Below, in pieces: positions 11,953 through 22,230 of a stretch of 64,000 nucleotides of DNA. The stretch lies in contig AP026538.1 in NCBI GenBank assembly GCA_026075535.2, positions 17,678,337 through 17,742,336 on the forward strand. The letters are read 5' to 3'. The position numbers were made by a program, and so were the translations under genes. This stretch comes from Tricholoma matsutake (taxonomy: Eukaryota; Basidiomycota; Agaricomycetes; Agaricales; Tricholomataceae). Under the pieces are notes generated by a model. It did no database searches. It was not told the DNA's origin and saw nothing but the letters and a program-made list of their open reading frames with translations. Numbering within the stretch: the stretch's first letter is position 1; each line of letters starts with the position of its first letter.

Positions 11953-11974
11953 CCTGTGAGCCACTGCTCACAGG
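11953..11974. repeat. TGAGC-type palindrome
   Basis: CCTGTGAGC pairs perfectly with GCTCACAGG around CACT. It belongs to the dispersed palindrome family that is densest at 46.6-47.0 kb. Confidence 0.75.
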
Positions 11975-12720
11975 GGGAGATGGAGGTGCTGCCAGACAAT
12001 GATGGGGAACAACAACAATGACAATGGCAATGGCAATGGGAACACCAACACCAACACCAACACCACCAACACCAAATGCCCATTGCCCATTGAACACCCA
12101 TCACCAACTGCCCATCACCCATCACCAGCATCACCAACGGCCATCACCATCAACAACAACAACAACAATGTGGCATTGCTGCCACGTCACCACCAGCCAA
12201 CACAACATGGCACCACAGCCATGCCACCATGCACTCACCCTGATCACCACCACATGACGAGGCCAAATGACACCAACATCACTTGCAGGTGGCAACAATG
12301 GATGACAACAATAAGGCTGGGTGGGGGCAGTGGTGGGTGGTGAAGCTCGATGACAGTGAGCAACATTTTTTTTTTCCCTCATTTTTGGGCTTACAGACCA
12401 CCCTTCCTTCACACATCTTGCAAGGTAGGGGGATTTATTTTAGTGCTTTTTGTTTTGTTTTATTATCCACACAGCTCCCCTGCCACTACCTCTGAGGGGG
12501 GGGCTTTATTTTAATTTAGCATAGTATTATTATGTAGATTATTGTGTATATAATGTCAGTTTAGACCAACCTGAGTCGGTGGACGACTGGTTGTGGCCTA
12601 AACTGGCCATAACCAGTTGTCGAACCTGTACCAGACCACAACAAACTGGTCACTTGCAGTCCAGTCCAGTTTTATGTAACTTTTGAATGTAGTCAAGCCA
12701 GTTGTGGTCTCGGTTCACTC

Positions 12721-13230
12721 CAAAATTCCTCCACTTCCTCTGGCTCCTCCTCATTGTCATCTGAGTCCAGCACCAGATCAGGAACCCCCTCCAACTCCAC
12801 ATCACGCACAGGTAGGGGTCCAGCATGACACTTCTGAGTGCATCATACTGAGGCCCTTTGTCCATGGTGCTCTTGCCTGGCTTCCATGAAACAAGTGTGA
12901 CAGCTGGACAGACATCATCTCATGGTGACCTCCCCAGTATGCCAGTTAACATCTGGGTTATGGTCTCAAAGCCACAGATAGCCCAAGATCACCTTCTGCT
13001 TTCCTCACTGAGTGACAGCAAAAAGGGCACACTCACTATGATCTTGGCAACAGAGGACCAGGTCCACAACCTCTTGGATGGCACCAGCTTCATTTGGGGA
13101 CCCATCCACATTATAAACAGGTATCGGATGCAAGAGTGAGCGAGTATTCAGGCAATGTTGTTGTGCAAGATGGGCATCAATGAAGAGACCTGTAGCACCA
13201 GAGTCCAGGAGCGCAGAGACACCAAGACTT
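12721..13230 (-). pseudogene. Gypsy A protease-to-RT region, first part
   Basis: Collinear with 63,520-63,910 of copy B at the nucleotide level: shared blocks include AACCCCCTCCAACTCCACAT and CTGGCTTCCATGAAACA. It encodes the acidic linker and part of the protease region on the minus strand. A clear DSG or DTG active site is not readable here. It is interrupted by the MITE at 13,231. Confidence 0.6.
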
Positions 13231-13576
13231 TAGGGTTGCCATGGCTCAGCCATGTTTTTTGCTACTTTGGGAAATAAAATAGCTAAAATTCCGAAAATAT
13301 TTGAGGACCTAGATCACATGATAAGCCGAGGGGTCCTCTGCCAACTCTAAGTGATCTGACCACTGGTTCCCATGTTATTTAAGTGGCTTGGATGATGACT
13401 TGCTAAGCCACATTTTAAGCCACTTACATAACGTGGGAACCAGTGGTCGGATCGCTTAGAGTTGGCAGAGGACCCCTCGGCTTATCATGTGATCTAGGTC
13501 CTCCAATATTTTCAGAATTCTAGCTATTTTATTTCCCAAAGTAGCAAAAAAACATGGCTGAGCCATGGCAACACTA
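13231..13576. mobile_element. Near-perfect fold-back MITE, hAT-like
   Basis: 346 bp built almost wholly of two inverted arms of about 165 bp. It starts TAGGGTTGCCATGGCTCAGC and ends in GGCAACACTA, the complement of TAGTGTTGCC. The arms match along their length (for example GAGGGGTCCTCTGCCAAC on one side, GTTGGCAGAGGACCCCTC on the other) with only scattered mismatches and a small central loop. The gypsy sequence CACCAAG occurs on both sides (13,220-13,226 and 13,577-13,583), an imperfect target duplication. TAGGG-like termini suggest mobilisation by a hAT transposase; that is inference. It has no coding capacity. Confidence 0.85.
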
Positions 13577-15310
13577 CACCAAGTATCTGTCCAGTGTTGG
13601 TAGTCTGTAGTTCAATTGCCAGGCTCAAGGAAAGTGTTGAGGGAGTGGATGCAACAATATATTTGTGTGGCAGTTTGCACTCCCATGATTTAATTTTGGG
13701 GTGTGAGGCAGAGGCAGAGATAGGAGGGGCAGATACATCTTCACCCAACTTTGAAAGGTCAGAGAGGGAAATAGTCATGGAATCAGATTCATTCTCCAGG
13801 GATTCAACTGACAAAACTTCAAAGTGGTTATGGACAGGCAATGAGGGCATACGATTCACTCACTGTGAATAGAAAAATCCTGCTCCTCTACAACCTCTGA
13901 TTTGATCTCCTCTGTAACCTGACCCTTCATTTCCTTGACATTTACAAGTGCCAACAGGTCCTGGAGGAGTTCATCTCACCCCTCAGGGGTGAGCATGTGA
14001 ATATCCTGGCAATGGGGACATGCTCCAGCCATGTGTCCAGTTTCCCCACAGCAGTAGCAGAGATTCAACCTATGCACATGGCTACAGGCTGCATCAACAT
14101 CCATTGGTACCGGAACATTGACAGCTGGCACAGGAGTCTGATGGATAGGAATGGGGTTCCACTGGGGAAGGGTTTGATTGAATGTGTAGGGTGCAGGGGT
14201 GGTAGTTGGAGTGCAGAATGCAGCATTAAACACTGCATTTGTGAGTTGGTTCTCATCACAGAGTGAAGCAGCTTCATACCAAGCATTGATATTGTTGTCT
14301 GCTGGATGTCCTTCCAACATCTGTGCAATCTGGTGCTGAATCTCTTGGTTGAGGCCCCATTGGAACTTCACCACCACTGGTAGCCCACTCCTATATCCTG
14401 CCATGTCCACCAAATCTTTAAACTTGTCAATATAATCATCCATGGATCGACATGCCTGGTGGTAAGAGGATGACTTGAGTCATGTCACTGCTTGGTGGCA
14501 CTCATTGAGGGGACAAAAGTGGCATACAAACTCTGCTCAAAAGTCACCCCAAGTGGAGAAAGGAAGAGAACCAAGTTCTTTAGTTTGGTGCAGAATACAG
14601 TCCATGTAGAGATAGGCGCATTCAGATTTCATGTATGTGAAGGCCCAATAAATCTTTGCAGCTTCATTGATGAATTGATGAGACTGGAGACTGATGTACA
14701 ACTCACAGGAATTAAGGAATGCATGTCCCTGCGCATGTGCCATTAAACTCGGTGGGGGGGATGGTTTGATCTGGGTGCATTCCTTAGTGGGTGTGTTAGG
14801 CAGTGCATTGTTGTTGTTGGGCACACTTGGAGTCAAAATGGGGTGAATATTGGTCGTGGAGCTAGTCTGAAGGGTTCTGACAAAGTTTTCAATTGTAGAT
14901 TTAATCAAGTTAATTTGCATGTGTATTCCAGTAACATTCCTTTCAAGTGTGTCAAGGGGCTCTGATGTGTCAATGGCACTAGGGGGCGCATTTGGCAAAA
15001 ATGGTGGCGCACTAAAGGTGGGACTGTTGGGAACAGTATGTAGGGAGTCTATGCAGCTTTGGGAAGTGTTGTCCACTCTGTACCTGCCTATCTTGGGCAG
15101 TGTGCTCATGATTTCAGGCCTTAAGAGAGAGTTTTCTACTATAAGGGCAACCTCACCCTCTAGGAAACTGAAATCTGAAGTTAAAATTATGCTACATATT
15201 ACAGGGATTGGAGGCACACCTAACAAAGGGAAATCTGAAGAGAAAACTCTAAGGACCCCTTTTCCAGTGCCCAGTATATGTGAAGACTGCAAAAATCAAA
15301 GAATAATCTA
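13577..15310 (-). pseudogene. Gypsy A Gag and Gag-protease junction
   Basis: Minus-strand Gag with a retrotransposon-Gag capsid-like stretch (FKDLVDMAGYRSG, VVKFQWGLNQEIQHQI) and a CCHC knuckle CYCCGETGHMAGAC near 14,005-14,065. An N-terminal part at about 15,290-14,540 includes LDTLERNVTGIHMQINLIK, a coiled-coil-like piece. Gag binds element RNA and forms the particle. A TGA and frame changes near 14,450-14,540 split it. Copy B jumps from the equivalent of 13,095 to that of 14,625, so copy B has lost most of this region. Confidence 0.75.
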
Positions 15311-16495
15311 AAAATAGAAAAGGTGGAGATAGGCTGATCAAGGCCACCAAATGACATTGTACCAAGGGGTAGGTGTTGGAAGGGGTACTCTGTCTCTAAA
15401 TATAGAACTGTCAACATGCACAAATGTGATGGAAAGGGAAATTAGTAATAAAATGAGGAGAAATCATAGAAAATGAAGAATAGAAGGAAACAAGGTGAGG
15501 AAAAATATAGGACGAACATAAAAAATAGGAGAAACACATGGGGCACCCTCTAGTCCCCTTACAGCAATGATTTGTGTTGTTGCAATGGACTTTTTGACAA
15601 TTGATTCAGACATTTCTACTATCAGATCCCAGCTTGGTTTTGACCTGGCAAAGTCTTCCAGGGAAGCCCTATTAGAATCTTGAACCTTTGCTTCCAACCA
15701 CCAACAATCTAACATTGATGCCCAAACATGTGATGAATCACATCATGCATTCAATGGAAACCTGGTTTCTCTTCTTGTGTCATAAGGTCTGAGAACTCCA
15801 CACAAGCCATGTTAAAATGGAAAAGGCCTGGTAAGACAATGACATATTGAGAACAGTGCTTTGGTGTTGCTTCAATACTTCTGGAATCCTGGTCCCAGGG
15901 AAACTGGGGAGGTGCCAACAACAGCAAGGAGAGCACTGGCTGGGACAAGGGAGTTGAGCAGGCTAACAACAACACATCTGAAGGATAACCATCAATGATG
16001 ATGACAAGGCCAACTTCACTGGTTGGCAAGGATTAGACCACCACCAGTGAGGACAAGCCCTGAACACAACAGGGAGCCTCCACTGGCAAGGACAAGTGCC
16101 AACAACTGCAGGCAGGCAGTGATGAGAAGAAAACACCTCCAGCAAGGCCACTGATGGTGATGACAAGTGTGCATTGTGCCCGGCTCGGCCTTGTGTCAAA
16201 GGATACTATATTGTTGGCACCTCTGTTGCACTACTCTCTAGTGGTTTTATTATGTACACATGTACCTACTGTAATTATTATATGAATGAATATGACTATA
16301 AGCTTTTGTATGACTGCTAATAATATCTGCTAGAGCCTGATGGTTGACTATGGTATAACTGTACATCCTAGAGAATTGTAACTATCAGTTGACTTGCATG
16401 GTAAGGTGACAGTCAAAATCCAGGGAATTTAGTCAGGCTACATGACTATACATGACTCTGCATGACTGTCACCCGACTTTGCTTTTTACTGAGAA
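15311..16495. other. No recognisable gene; probable LTR or leader remains
   Basis: The minus-strand primer-site-like TTTGGTGGCCTTGAT near 15,335-15,350 suggests that a gypsy A 5' LTR lies to the right, but I could not match it to another copy. Minus-strand open text at 15,751-16,029 (EATPKHCSQYVIVLPGLFHF) is not recognised. The rest is low-complexity and A/T-rich. Confidence 0.35.
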
Positions 16496-16602
16496 TGACA
16501 TCCACTGCATCCAGCCAATCATCAGCAGAACTTCCCACTACCCCCCACACAGTACTTTACACTCCCCCCTAGTCTGAGAGGACTCCAATTGGATCTTTTA
16601 GA

Positions 16603-16830
16603 GTAGTGATGTTATATACCATTCTGACTGGATGTTTGAGCTGAGTTGAAAATCTCCCCTGCATAGTCATGTTACCTACCATATATGGAACATAGTGATG
16701 TCATATACCATTCTGACCAGATTTTTGACCTGAGTTTGGAAATCACCCTGCATAGTCATGTGACCTACCACATATGGAACATAGTGATGTTATATACTTT
16801 TCTGACCAGCCTCTGCTGCTGAGTCAAAAA
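16603..16830. repeat. 89-bp direct repeats in E1
   Basis: Three copies begin with TAGTGATGT(T/C)ATATAC at 16,603, 16,692 and 16,781. Each continues with a CTGACC(A/T)G block and a CATAGTCATGT-ACCTACCA block. A related copy lies near 18,175. Confidence 0.7.
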
Positions 16831-17219
16831 TGCAGAGTAGCAGAAACTGAGGCCACCAAAGTGGTCCCATCATTAGATAGGTGAGGAGCAGAGAGGCAAG
16901 AAACAAGTAATATACTATAAAACTACATATGAAAAGAGGGAGTGGTGGGTGGGGCACGAAAAAAATGGGTGAAGCCACATAGAGGTGATGAAAGGAGGAA
17001 GCAAGAATGCTGAGTGAGACTGTTTCACATACTGATCCTTCCTCAACACAGCATCGGCTACTAAACAGTAGCACCATGTTGAAGACAGTACATGAGCAGC
17101 ACACTGAAAGTGGAAGGCGATGCCATTGATGATAAGAATGTGGGAATGCATTTGATAGGTGCAGAGGCCTCTTAAAATACTCCTTACCCCTAGAACCTGC
17201 ATTTACAATGATTATTCAG

Positions 17220-17690
17220 GTAGTCCTGGTGGACTGGTAGGATTCCTGGCAGATTCCTGGGGGATTCCTAGTAGGACTGGAAAATGCATGTAGGAATTAC
17301 CAGGATTGGTGGTGAATTCCTGCTGGAGTCCTGGTGGAGTCCTGGTTTTCCTAGCAAAGTTGAAAAGAATCAAGCAAGTAAAGAATTACCCGGATTCCTG
17401 GTGGATTCCTGGTAAATTCCTGGTCTTCCTGGCAAAGTTGTAAAGAATCAAGCAAGTAAAGAATTACCAGGATTCCTGGTGGATTCCTGGTGGAGTCCTG
17501 GACTTCCTGGCAAAGTTGTAAAGAATCAAGTGGGTAAAGAATTACCAGGATTCCTGGTGGATGTGAAGTCCTGGTCTTCCTGGTAAAGTTGTAAAGAATT
17601 AAGTAAGAAAGAATTACCAGGATTCCTAGTGGAGTCCTGGTGGAGTCCTGGTCTTCCTGGTAAACCAATCAGTTCAAAAGGTCATGCAAT
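17220..17690. repeat. Array of ~76-bp units with GATTCCTGGTGGA motifs
   Basis: GCAAAGTTG recurs near 17,355, 17,432, 17,511 and 17,583, each followed by AAAGAAT(C/T)AAG and then a run of short GGATTCCTGGTGGA motifs. A smaller array of CCAGGATTATA lies at 18,000-18,135. Confidence 0.75.
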
Positions 17691-17761
17691 TAACTGTAGA
17701 TAAATTATATTGATACTAATGCTATTTAATTCTGAGAAATTACTATGAAAGGCATACAAAA

Positions 17762-17784
17762 GCCCCCCTATTGTACAGGGGGGC
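17762..17784. repeat. C-rich hairpin
   Basis: GCCCCCCT at 17,762-17,769 pairs with AGGGGGGC at 17,777-17,784. Comparable C-rich hairpins occur in E3 (47,101-47,128) and E5 (53,703-53,732). Confidence 0.7.
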
Positions 17785-18334
17785 AAGTGCTAAGTAAAAA
17801 AAAAAAACACTGTCTCACTGCATAAGCAAGATGGCAGGTGCATATACACATGGGGGGTTGTCGTCTCCTGTCTCCACCCCCTTGTGGCCTCCCTGTGGTC
17901 CCCTACCTCCCTGCCACTTCCCTATCCTTGTCGTGGAGGGGTGCCATAGCCATTAGCACCTGTTCCACCCTGCGAGCAAGTGCTTGCAGTAGTGGGGGTT
18001 CCTGGGATTATACCAGGAAGAGCCCAATTTACCAGGATTATACCAGGACTTAACCAGGAATCCTACTGGAGGAAAAACAGTCAGAACTGAACCATTTGGT
18101 GGATAATGGCTGTGGCAGGGATTACCAGGAATACATGGGGGAGTGTAAAGAGCTCATATAAGACATAGTCACAACAGTGATGTTGTAGACTATTTTGACC
18201 AGGCTTTGTTGTCATGGGACATCCTGCCGCTGTAGCAAACTGCACCAATCATCCACCCTATGATCAGTTGCTCATAGGTATGGGGGTGGGTGCTGTGGCG
18301 CTCAGCATCATTGTCTGGCCCTGGTGGTGGTGGT

Positions 18335-18613
18335 TGTAAGGGGACAACCCCTTGGTAGGATACCCAGCCCCTTCCTATGTTTATATTATTTTACTTCAGT
18401 CATGGACTCATTCCTACATTCCTTTCCATTACATTACTCTAGCTTTGTTATTGTTTGGCTACAGCCTTATCTTGGACAGTTGGAGTAGTTACCTTTCTTT
18501 AGTTCATTATTACTAGGATTTCCTCTGCTTATAGCAATATACTGGCCATGCTTTAGTGCCCCTTCTCTCTCTGATTGAGTCTCCTCTTGTTGCTGCAGGG
18601 TCTGGCCCTTACA
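18335..18613 (+). repeat. Solo LTR, family 1 (279 bp)
   Basis: Begins TGTAAGGGGACAACCCC and ends GGCCCTTACA, with an exact 5-bp target duplication GTGGT at 18,330-18,334 and 18,614-18,618. A second copy of the same LTR, inverted and with its own duplication, lies at 52,176-52,444. Solo LTRs arise by recombination between the two LTRs of an element. No internal region of the parent element is recognisable in this window. Confidence 0.92.
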
Positions 18614-18879
18614 GTGGTGTCCTGGTGTTGTGGGTGTCATCATCCCCTGTTTTCTTGTCACCAGTGTTGTTCCACCCATCATCCACCCCACAAGCAGTTG
18701 CTCATGGGGCTGGATGCAGATGGTGTGTCATGTGGTTGGTGCTGGTGTCGGCATTGGTGCTGGTGTTGTTGTTGGGTCATCCTGGTGAGTCCTGGGGCCA
18801 TTCCTCATTGTGGTGGGGCCCTGGCACTCATTCCTTGTCGTTTTCAATGCCCGCTGTCATCCACTTGCCCTACCCAACC

Positions 18880-18897
18880 TGCAAGCAGGTGCTTGCA
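18880..18897. repeat. TGCAAGCA palindrome
   Basis: TGCAAGCA and TGCTTGCA are perfect inverted arms around GG. Relatives at 18,257-18,278 (arms CCTATGA/TCATAGG) and near 18,686 are less perfect. Confidence 0.75.
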
Positions 18898-19227
18898 ACG
18901 CTGGGAATGGGGGGTGGGTCGGCGTTTTCTGTTTTGGGGGGTTGTACATGTCAGTGCAACATGGCATGTGTACAGGTGTTGCTGTGTGCTTACTGGGTGG
19001 GTATCCCCCTCCTGGGGTCTCCCAGCATCCCTCTGCGCCCTCCTAACCTGTGTCAACAGCCTCACATCCTGTTTGAATGGGAGGAGGGGGGATGGCATGG
19101 TTATGGGTGTGTGTGGCATGTTTTTTGCCATTGTAGGTCATCACCAATGAAGTACAACCTAAAAATTAAAAAAATACAATTAATTAATTCATAAAAACAA
19201 ACAACGAAAAGAAAAAAACTTATCTAT

Positions 19228-19258
19228 GGCCCAAACGACAGTTGCTGTCGTTTGGGCC
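19228..19258. repeat. CCCAAACGACAG hairpin (14-bp perfect arms)
   Basis: GGCCCAAACGACAG pairs perfectly with CTGTCGTTTGGGCC around a 3-nt loop. It retains CpG in both arms, whereas most relatives have TpG or CpA there. An A-rich stretch precedes it, as it does the hairpin at 49,628. Confidence 0.85.
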
Positions 19259-19516
19259 TGCACGCCATCCAGTCAGCTCATTTGATGGTGGTGGTAATGG
19301 TAAGGTGATGGTGGAGTGGGCATGGGAATGGTTCATGGTGGGTGATGGTGGTAGAGAGGAGAGGAGAGAGGTGGCATTGACAATGGTGGTGGTGGTTGTG
19401 AGCTGGCAGTCATGTGTCATGTTTCATGCAATGCATGTATGCATATTCCATTAATGGCTTGTGGTTAACTATGCACCTTGGTTGGGTAATAAAGGTATTA
19501 AATGTATGTAGGTAAA

Positions 19517-19600
19517 TAATTATCTGATAGCTCAGTGGTTAAGTGTGATGTTATGTGTGTAGGCCTAAGGTTGAGTGTTCAATTCTTGTTGTACATCAAA
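19517..19600 (+). other. tRNA-like module in E2
   Basis: GATAGCTCAGTGGTTAAG (box A-like, 19,525-19,542) and GTTCAATTC (box B-like, 19,577-19,585) lie about 50 nt apart, as in tRNA genes and tRNA-derived SINE heads. The inverse copy in E3 (46,130-46,190) has an even better box A. No acceptor-stem pairing is visible, so it is not a functional tRNA gene. Confidence 0.5.
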
Positions 19601-19829
19601 CTTTTATTTGGGAAAGCACATGCATTCCAGTTATTCTGGTTAGTCCAGTTGTGATGAGTCTGGTCAGATTCTGGGGATTCCGGGTATAAATTTGATGCTT
19701 ATTCTGACTGGAATCGTGCTGCATAGGGAGAACTACATACAAAAAAAATTCCACTGGATTCCAGAATTTCCAGAATTTCCAGCTGGACAAACTGGAATCC
19801 AACTGGAATAGGTGGGGGAGTGTAAAATA

Positions 19830-20340
19830 CTCATCTGAAACCAGCCTGAAGGTTGGAATTTATATTACAGATAACGGCAAATTGAAGTCAAATGAAATGG
19901 AAGCTTGACTCAAATCTCAGGGATTAACACAGTGTTTCACAGTGCCACACACATCTGCCCATATTGGGTGCATTCGAAATGCATCAGACTCTAAGGTGAA
20001 AGCATGTACTATGCAGCTTTATGCCAGTTTGCCAACATATTTGTGGGACAAATTTTATTTGATGGCAGTTCATGTACATGCTAGAACCACTACACATTTA
20101 CTGAAGGTGGTTACACCTTGAGAACTCTGGCATGATCATGAACCTGATTATTCTTACATGCATGAAATCAGCTGTTGTGGATTTGTCCTCATTCTTGACA
20201 AGCACAATCCCAAGATCTTTGGACAGGCAATTGAGTGCATCCTTATAGGATATGAGCTGAAATCAAAAACCTACCAGTGTTACAACCATACTACCCAAAA
20301 AGTGCATAGCTCGTATCATGTCCATTTCACATTTTGATGG
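19830..20340 (+). pseudogene. Copia integrase relic, copy 2
   Basis: Plus-strand text homologous to the copia at 51.5-51.9 kb: ITDNGELKSNEMEAWL, TSAHIG, CTMQLYASLPTYLWDKFYL, HARTTTHLLK, ELWHDHEPDYSYMHEI, FGQAIECILIGYE, then KVHSSYHVHF. This covers the second half of the integrase core and the domain after it. Stop codons and a shift near 19,950-20,000 inactivate it. The 5' side is lost at the E2 boundary; beyond 20,340 no reverse transcriptase is found. Confidence 0.8.
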
Positions 20341-22230
20341 GGAGGAGGGGGTTAGCGCATGATTGAGCATGCATCGTGTTGCATCTGCATCCATCATTAC
20401 CACTAGAATCTAACCTAAATATAATCAAAAGTAGTTAGTTAGGTTATAGAAACAAGAAAAGTTACCTGGGCTGGGTGTTGTGTTGGTCTTGCCTGTGACA
20501 TGGCACCACTGTGGCCATGTGTCATCCTCGGTAAATGTTCAATGCTGTAGTATTTGGTCGCCAAGAGGCTGTGATATGGCAGCTGTGGTTGTCACCGCTT
20601 AGAAAGATGGAAGCTTGTGGAAGGGGACAGGGATGGAGACAAAGAAGAGACAACAAAGAAAAACCTTTGTTTGGTCTATGTTTGATGCATGTTGAATTTC
20701 CAGCGGGGTTTGAAATGACTTGGACATCAAGATGTGAGATATGTATGTGATGGCAGCCCCCGTTGAACTTGAAGTGCATAAATTCCAAGTTAAAGTTACT
20801 ACTAGTTCTTCTAGTATTCGCTCATGTAAATTACTGACTCTTTGTTGCTTTGTGTCAACCAATATCATACATCTTATACCATCTAGCAGAACAACCTTTA
20901 GTAGGGTCTGAAATGGTCATATCGACCTATTCATCCTATGATACATAGTCATGCAATGTTCTTTTTTGTTTTCCTTTCAGAATGTTTTTACAAGTAAAAT
21001 ATGGAAATCCACTGAAATTAGTGGAGTAGTAAGTACCAGGCACACCGGGGTGTTCAGATTTTCAGGATAAATTTACCAGGGTTCCCGAAAACTTATAGTG
21101 CGCTAGGGAAAACACAGCCTAAAAGCTGGAATAAGTAGCATTTGCCGTAAATCTCTGCCGCTTAGCGACGTTACTATGCATTAGTCACATTTCCAGTAAT
21201 AGATGGGAATTAAGCTCGAATTAGGAAATCAGGTTTTTCCTGATGTAGGCTATGCCCTACTTCATTCCTTTTAAATATGTATAGCTAGTGATCTAATAGT
21301 TTAGATTTCAAGTTTCCAGAGGTTTCCGTTCTGGATCATTCAGAGAGGTTTCTGGAGAAATGGACCTGCATTTTCAAGTGCTCAACTTTTCATGTTTCTG
21401 CTGGTTTTCGGTGGTTGCTCAAGTTGAGCAACCTCTGGAAACTGAAATACAGGATTACTGATGCTGAACCTATGGTTCGGTCCAAAGTTCAGCGAGGTGG
21501 CTGACTCAACTGAACCTGAAGTTCGGTTCTACATTCACAAAAAACCTTGGAGAACCAGACTGAACTGAACCGCGGCAGCACTAACAGTAACAGTAATATG
21601 TATTTGTAGTCCAACAGTCTCTTTCGGTATATAGTAGTAACTGTTCCCTTCTTATTATATTGGGGTTCCTCGAGGTGGCCCTCGTTTTTACCCTGTTCAA
21701 CCTCACATCCTTTACCTTGAGCGAGGTTGATGTCTATCACGGCAATGTCTCCGATACTTATCATGTCACTGGCGATGTTTCCGATACTTATCCCACGGTG
21801 TTTCGGATTTTCAGTTTCGTAATCGACTCCCCCTTTGACTTGTACGCCACTCATCCTGAGTCAGAGAAAATGACGTTTACATAGTGATTCGTCCCCCCGA
21901 TCATAAGGGTAGCATATTCTGCTGAGTGTGGGCTTTGTTACGCTGTGACTAGCATCTTTTTGAATGGAATGTTGACAGCTGTCCAGGGGCCTATGTATAC
22001 CATTCATTTCGGATCGAGGGGAAAACCGTGCTGACCGATAAAACCTTATGTAAACATCATTTGGTTGGCTGTGGAATTCTGGACATGCTTTTATGGACAT
22101 TGTCACCAACGTGGGCGAGCAACCATACACAGAGTGCACAGTGATACACTCCCCCCTTGCTAATGGAACTTCAATACAATTACAAGGATGTAGAACTAAT
22201 TCATTCTTTTCAAATGCTTTTAAACCGATG
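20341..22230. other. No recognisable gene; possible hAT-like terminus
   Basis: Open frames here (for example minus 21,489-21,854 and minus 21,861-22,334) match nothing I recognise. A near-exact direct repeat of TCCGATACTTATC lies at about 21,750 and 21,780. Around 21,470-21,590 are GGTTCGGT, TGAACC and GAACTGAACCG motifs ending in GCAGCACTA, resembling the subterminal repeats and end of a hAT-like element; I could not find the other end. CpG becomes frequent from about 21,050, in contrast with everything to the left. Confidence 0.35.

Larger units (their letters stand above)
11293..12720. mobile_element. Insertion of about 1.4 kb in gypsy A, hAT-like end and hairpins
   Basis: Copy B is continuous across this point (63,500-63,520), so 11,293 to about 12,720 is an insertion. 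It starts TTAGTGTTTGAAAGTCC and has many CAGTTG, CCAGT and AACTGG subterminal motifs at both sides (11,300-11,490 and 12,560-12,700), as in hAT-like non-autonomous elements. The middle carries a GGTGTTGG-type microsatellite, a TGAGC/GCTCA palindrome and a CCCAAA hairpin shared with elements at 16-20 kb and 46-50 kb. No transposase ORF. The right boundary and the target duplication are unclear. Confidence 0.5.
8541..15400 (-). mobile_element. Ty3/gypsy retrotransposon copy A (decayed, multiply invaded)
   Basis: A minus-strand gypsy internal region read from right to left: Gag with a CCHC knuckle, protease region, reverse transcriptase, RNase H, integrase HHCC finger and integrase core. The order is that of Ty3/gypsy (integrase last). 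It is interrupted by a 346-bp MITE, an insertion of about 1.4 kb, another of about 0.77 kb and the LINE. A tRNA-primer-like TTTGGTGGCCTTGAT lies on the minus strand near 15,335-15,350, so the 5' LTR would lie to its right, but I could not delimit an LTR. A second copy of the family occupies 62,559-64,000, and comparing the two defined the insertions. Confidence 0.8.
16556..18149. mobile_element. Hairpin element E1, TTTACACTCCCCC termini
   Basis: 1.59 kb bounded by TTTACACTCCCCCC on the left and GGGGGAGTGTAAA on the right. Inside are three 89-bp direct repeats containing TAGTGATGTTATATAC (16,603, 16,692, 16,781), four repeats of about 76 bp with GATTCCTGGTGGA and GCAAAGTTGTAAAGAATCAAG (17,220-17,690), a C/G hairpin at 17,762 and a degenerate TGCTTGC palindrome near 17,970. 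No ORF is credible. A repeat-like block just outside the right end (18,175) makes that boundary less certain than for E3 and E4. No clear target duplication. Confidence 0.5.
18170..19826. mobile_element. Hairpin element E2 (left end unclear)
   Basis: Ends at 19,826 in GGTGGGGGAGTGTAAA. Contents from right to left: a GGAAT/CCAGTT short-repeat array (19,620-19,815), a tRNA-like module (19,517-19,600), the CCCAAACGACAG hairpin (19,228), and TGAGC/TGCTTGC palindromes at 18,257, 18,686 and 18,880. The right half matches the left half of E3 in inverse orientation; 18,216-18,325 matches E3 46,820-46,925, also inverted. A solo LTR is nested at 18,335-18,613. To the right it abuts copia integrase text. 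No ORF is credible. Confidence 0.55.

Noticed and set aside
11999..12343. Asn/Thr/Pro-rich open frames, both strands
   Set aside because: They are translations of a (GGTGTT)-type microsatellite; no domain, splice pattern or conservation.
18556..19194. Long plus-strand frames (212 and 191 codons) in E2
   Set aside because: Low-complexity Cys/Trp/Val-rich translation of GGTGTTG-type repeats and palindromes, overlapping in two frames and containing part of the solo LTR; not a gene.
19517..19600. Functional tRNA gene
   Set aside because: Box A/B-like motifs are present, but acceptor and anticodon stems do not pair, so only a tRNA-like module is claimed.
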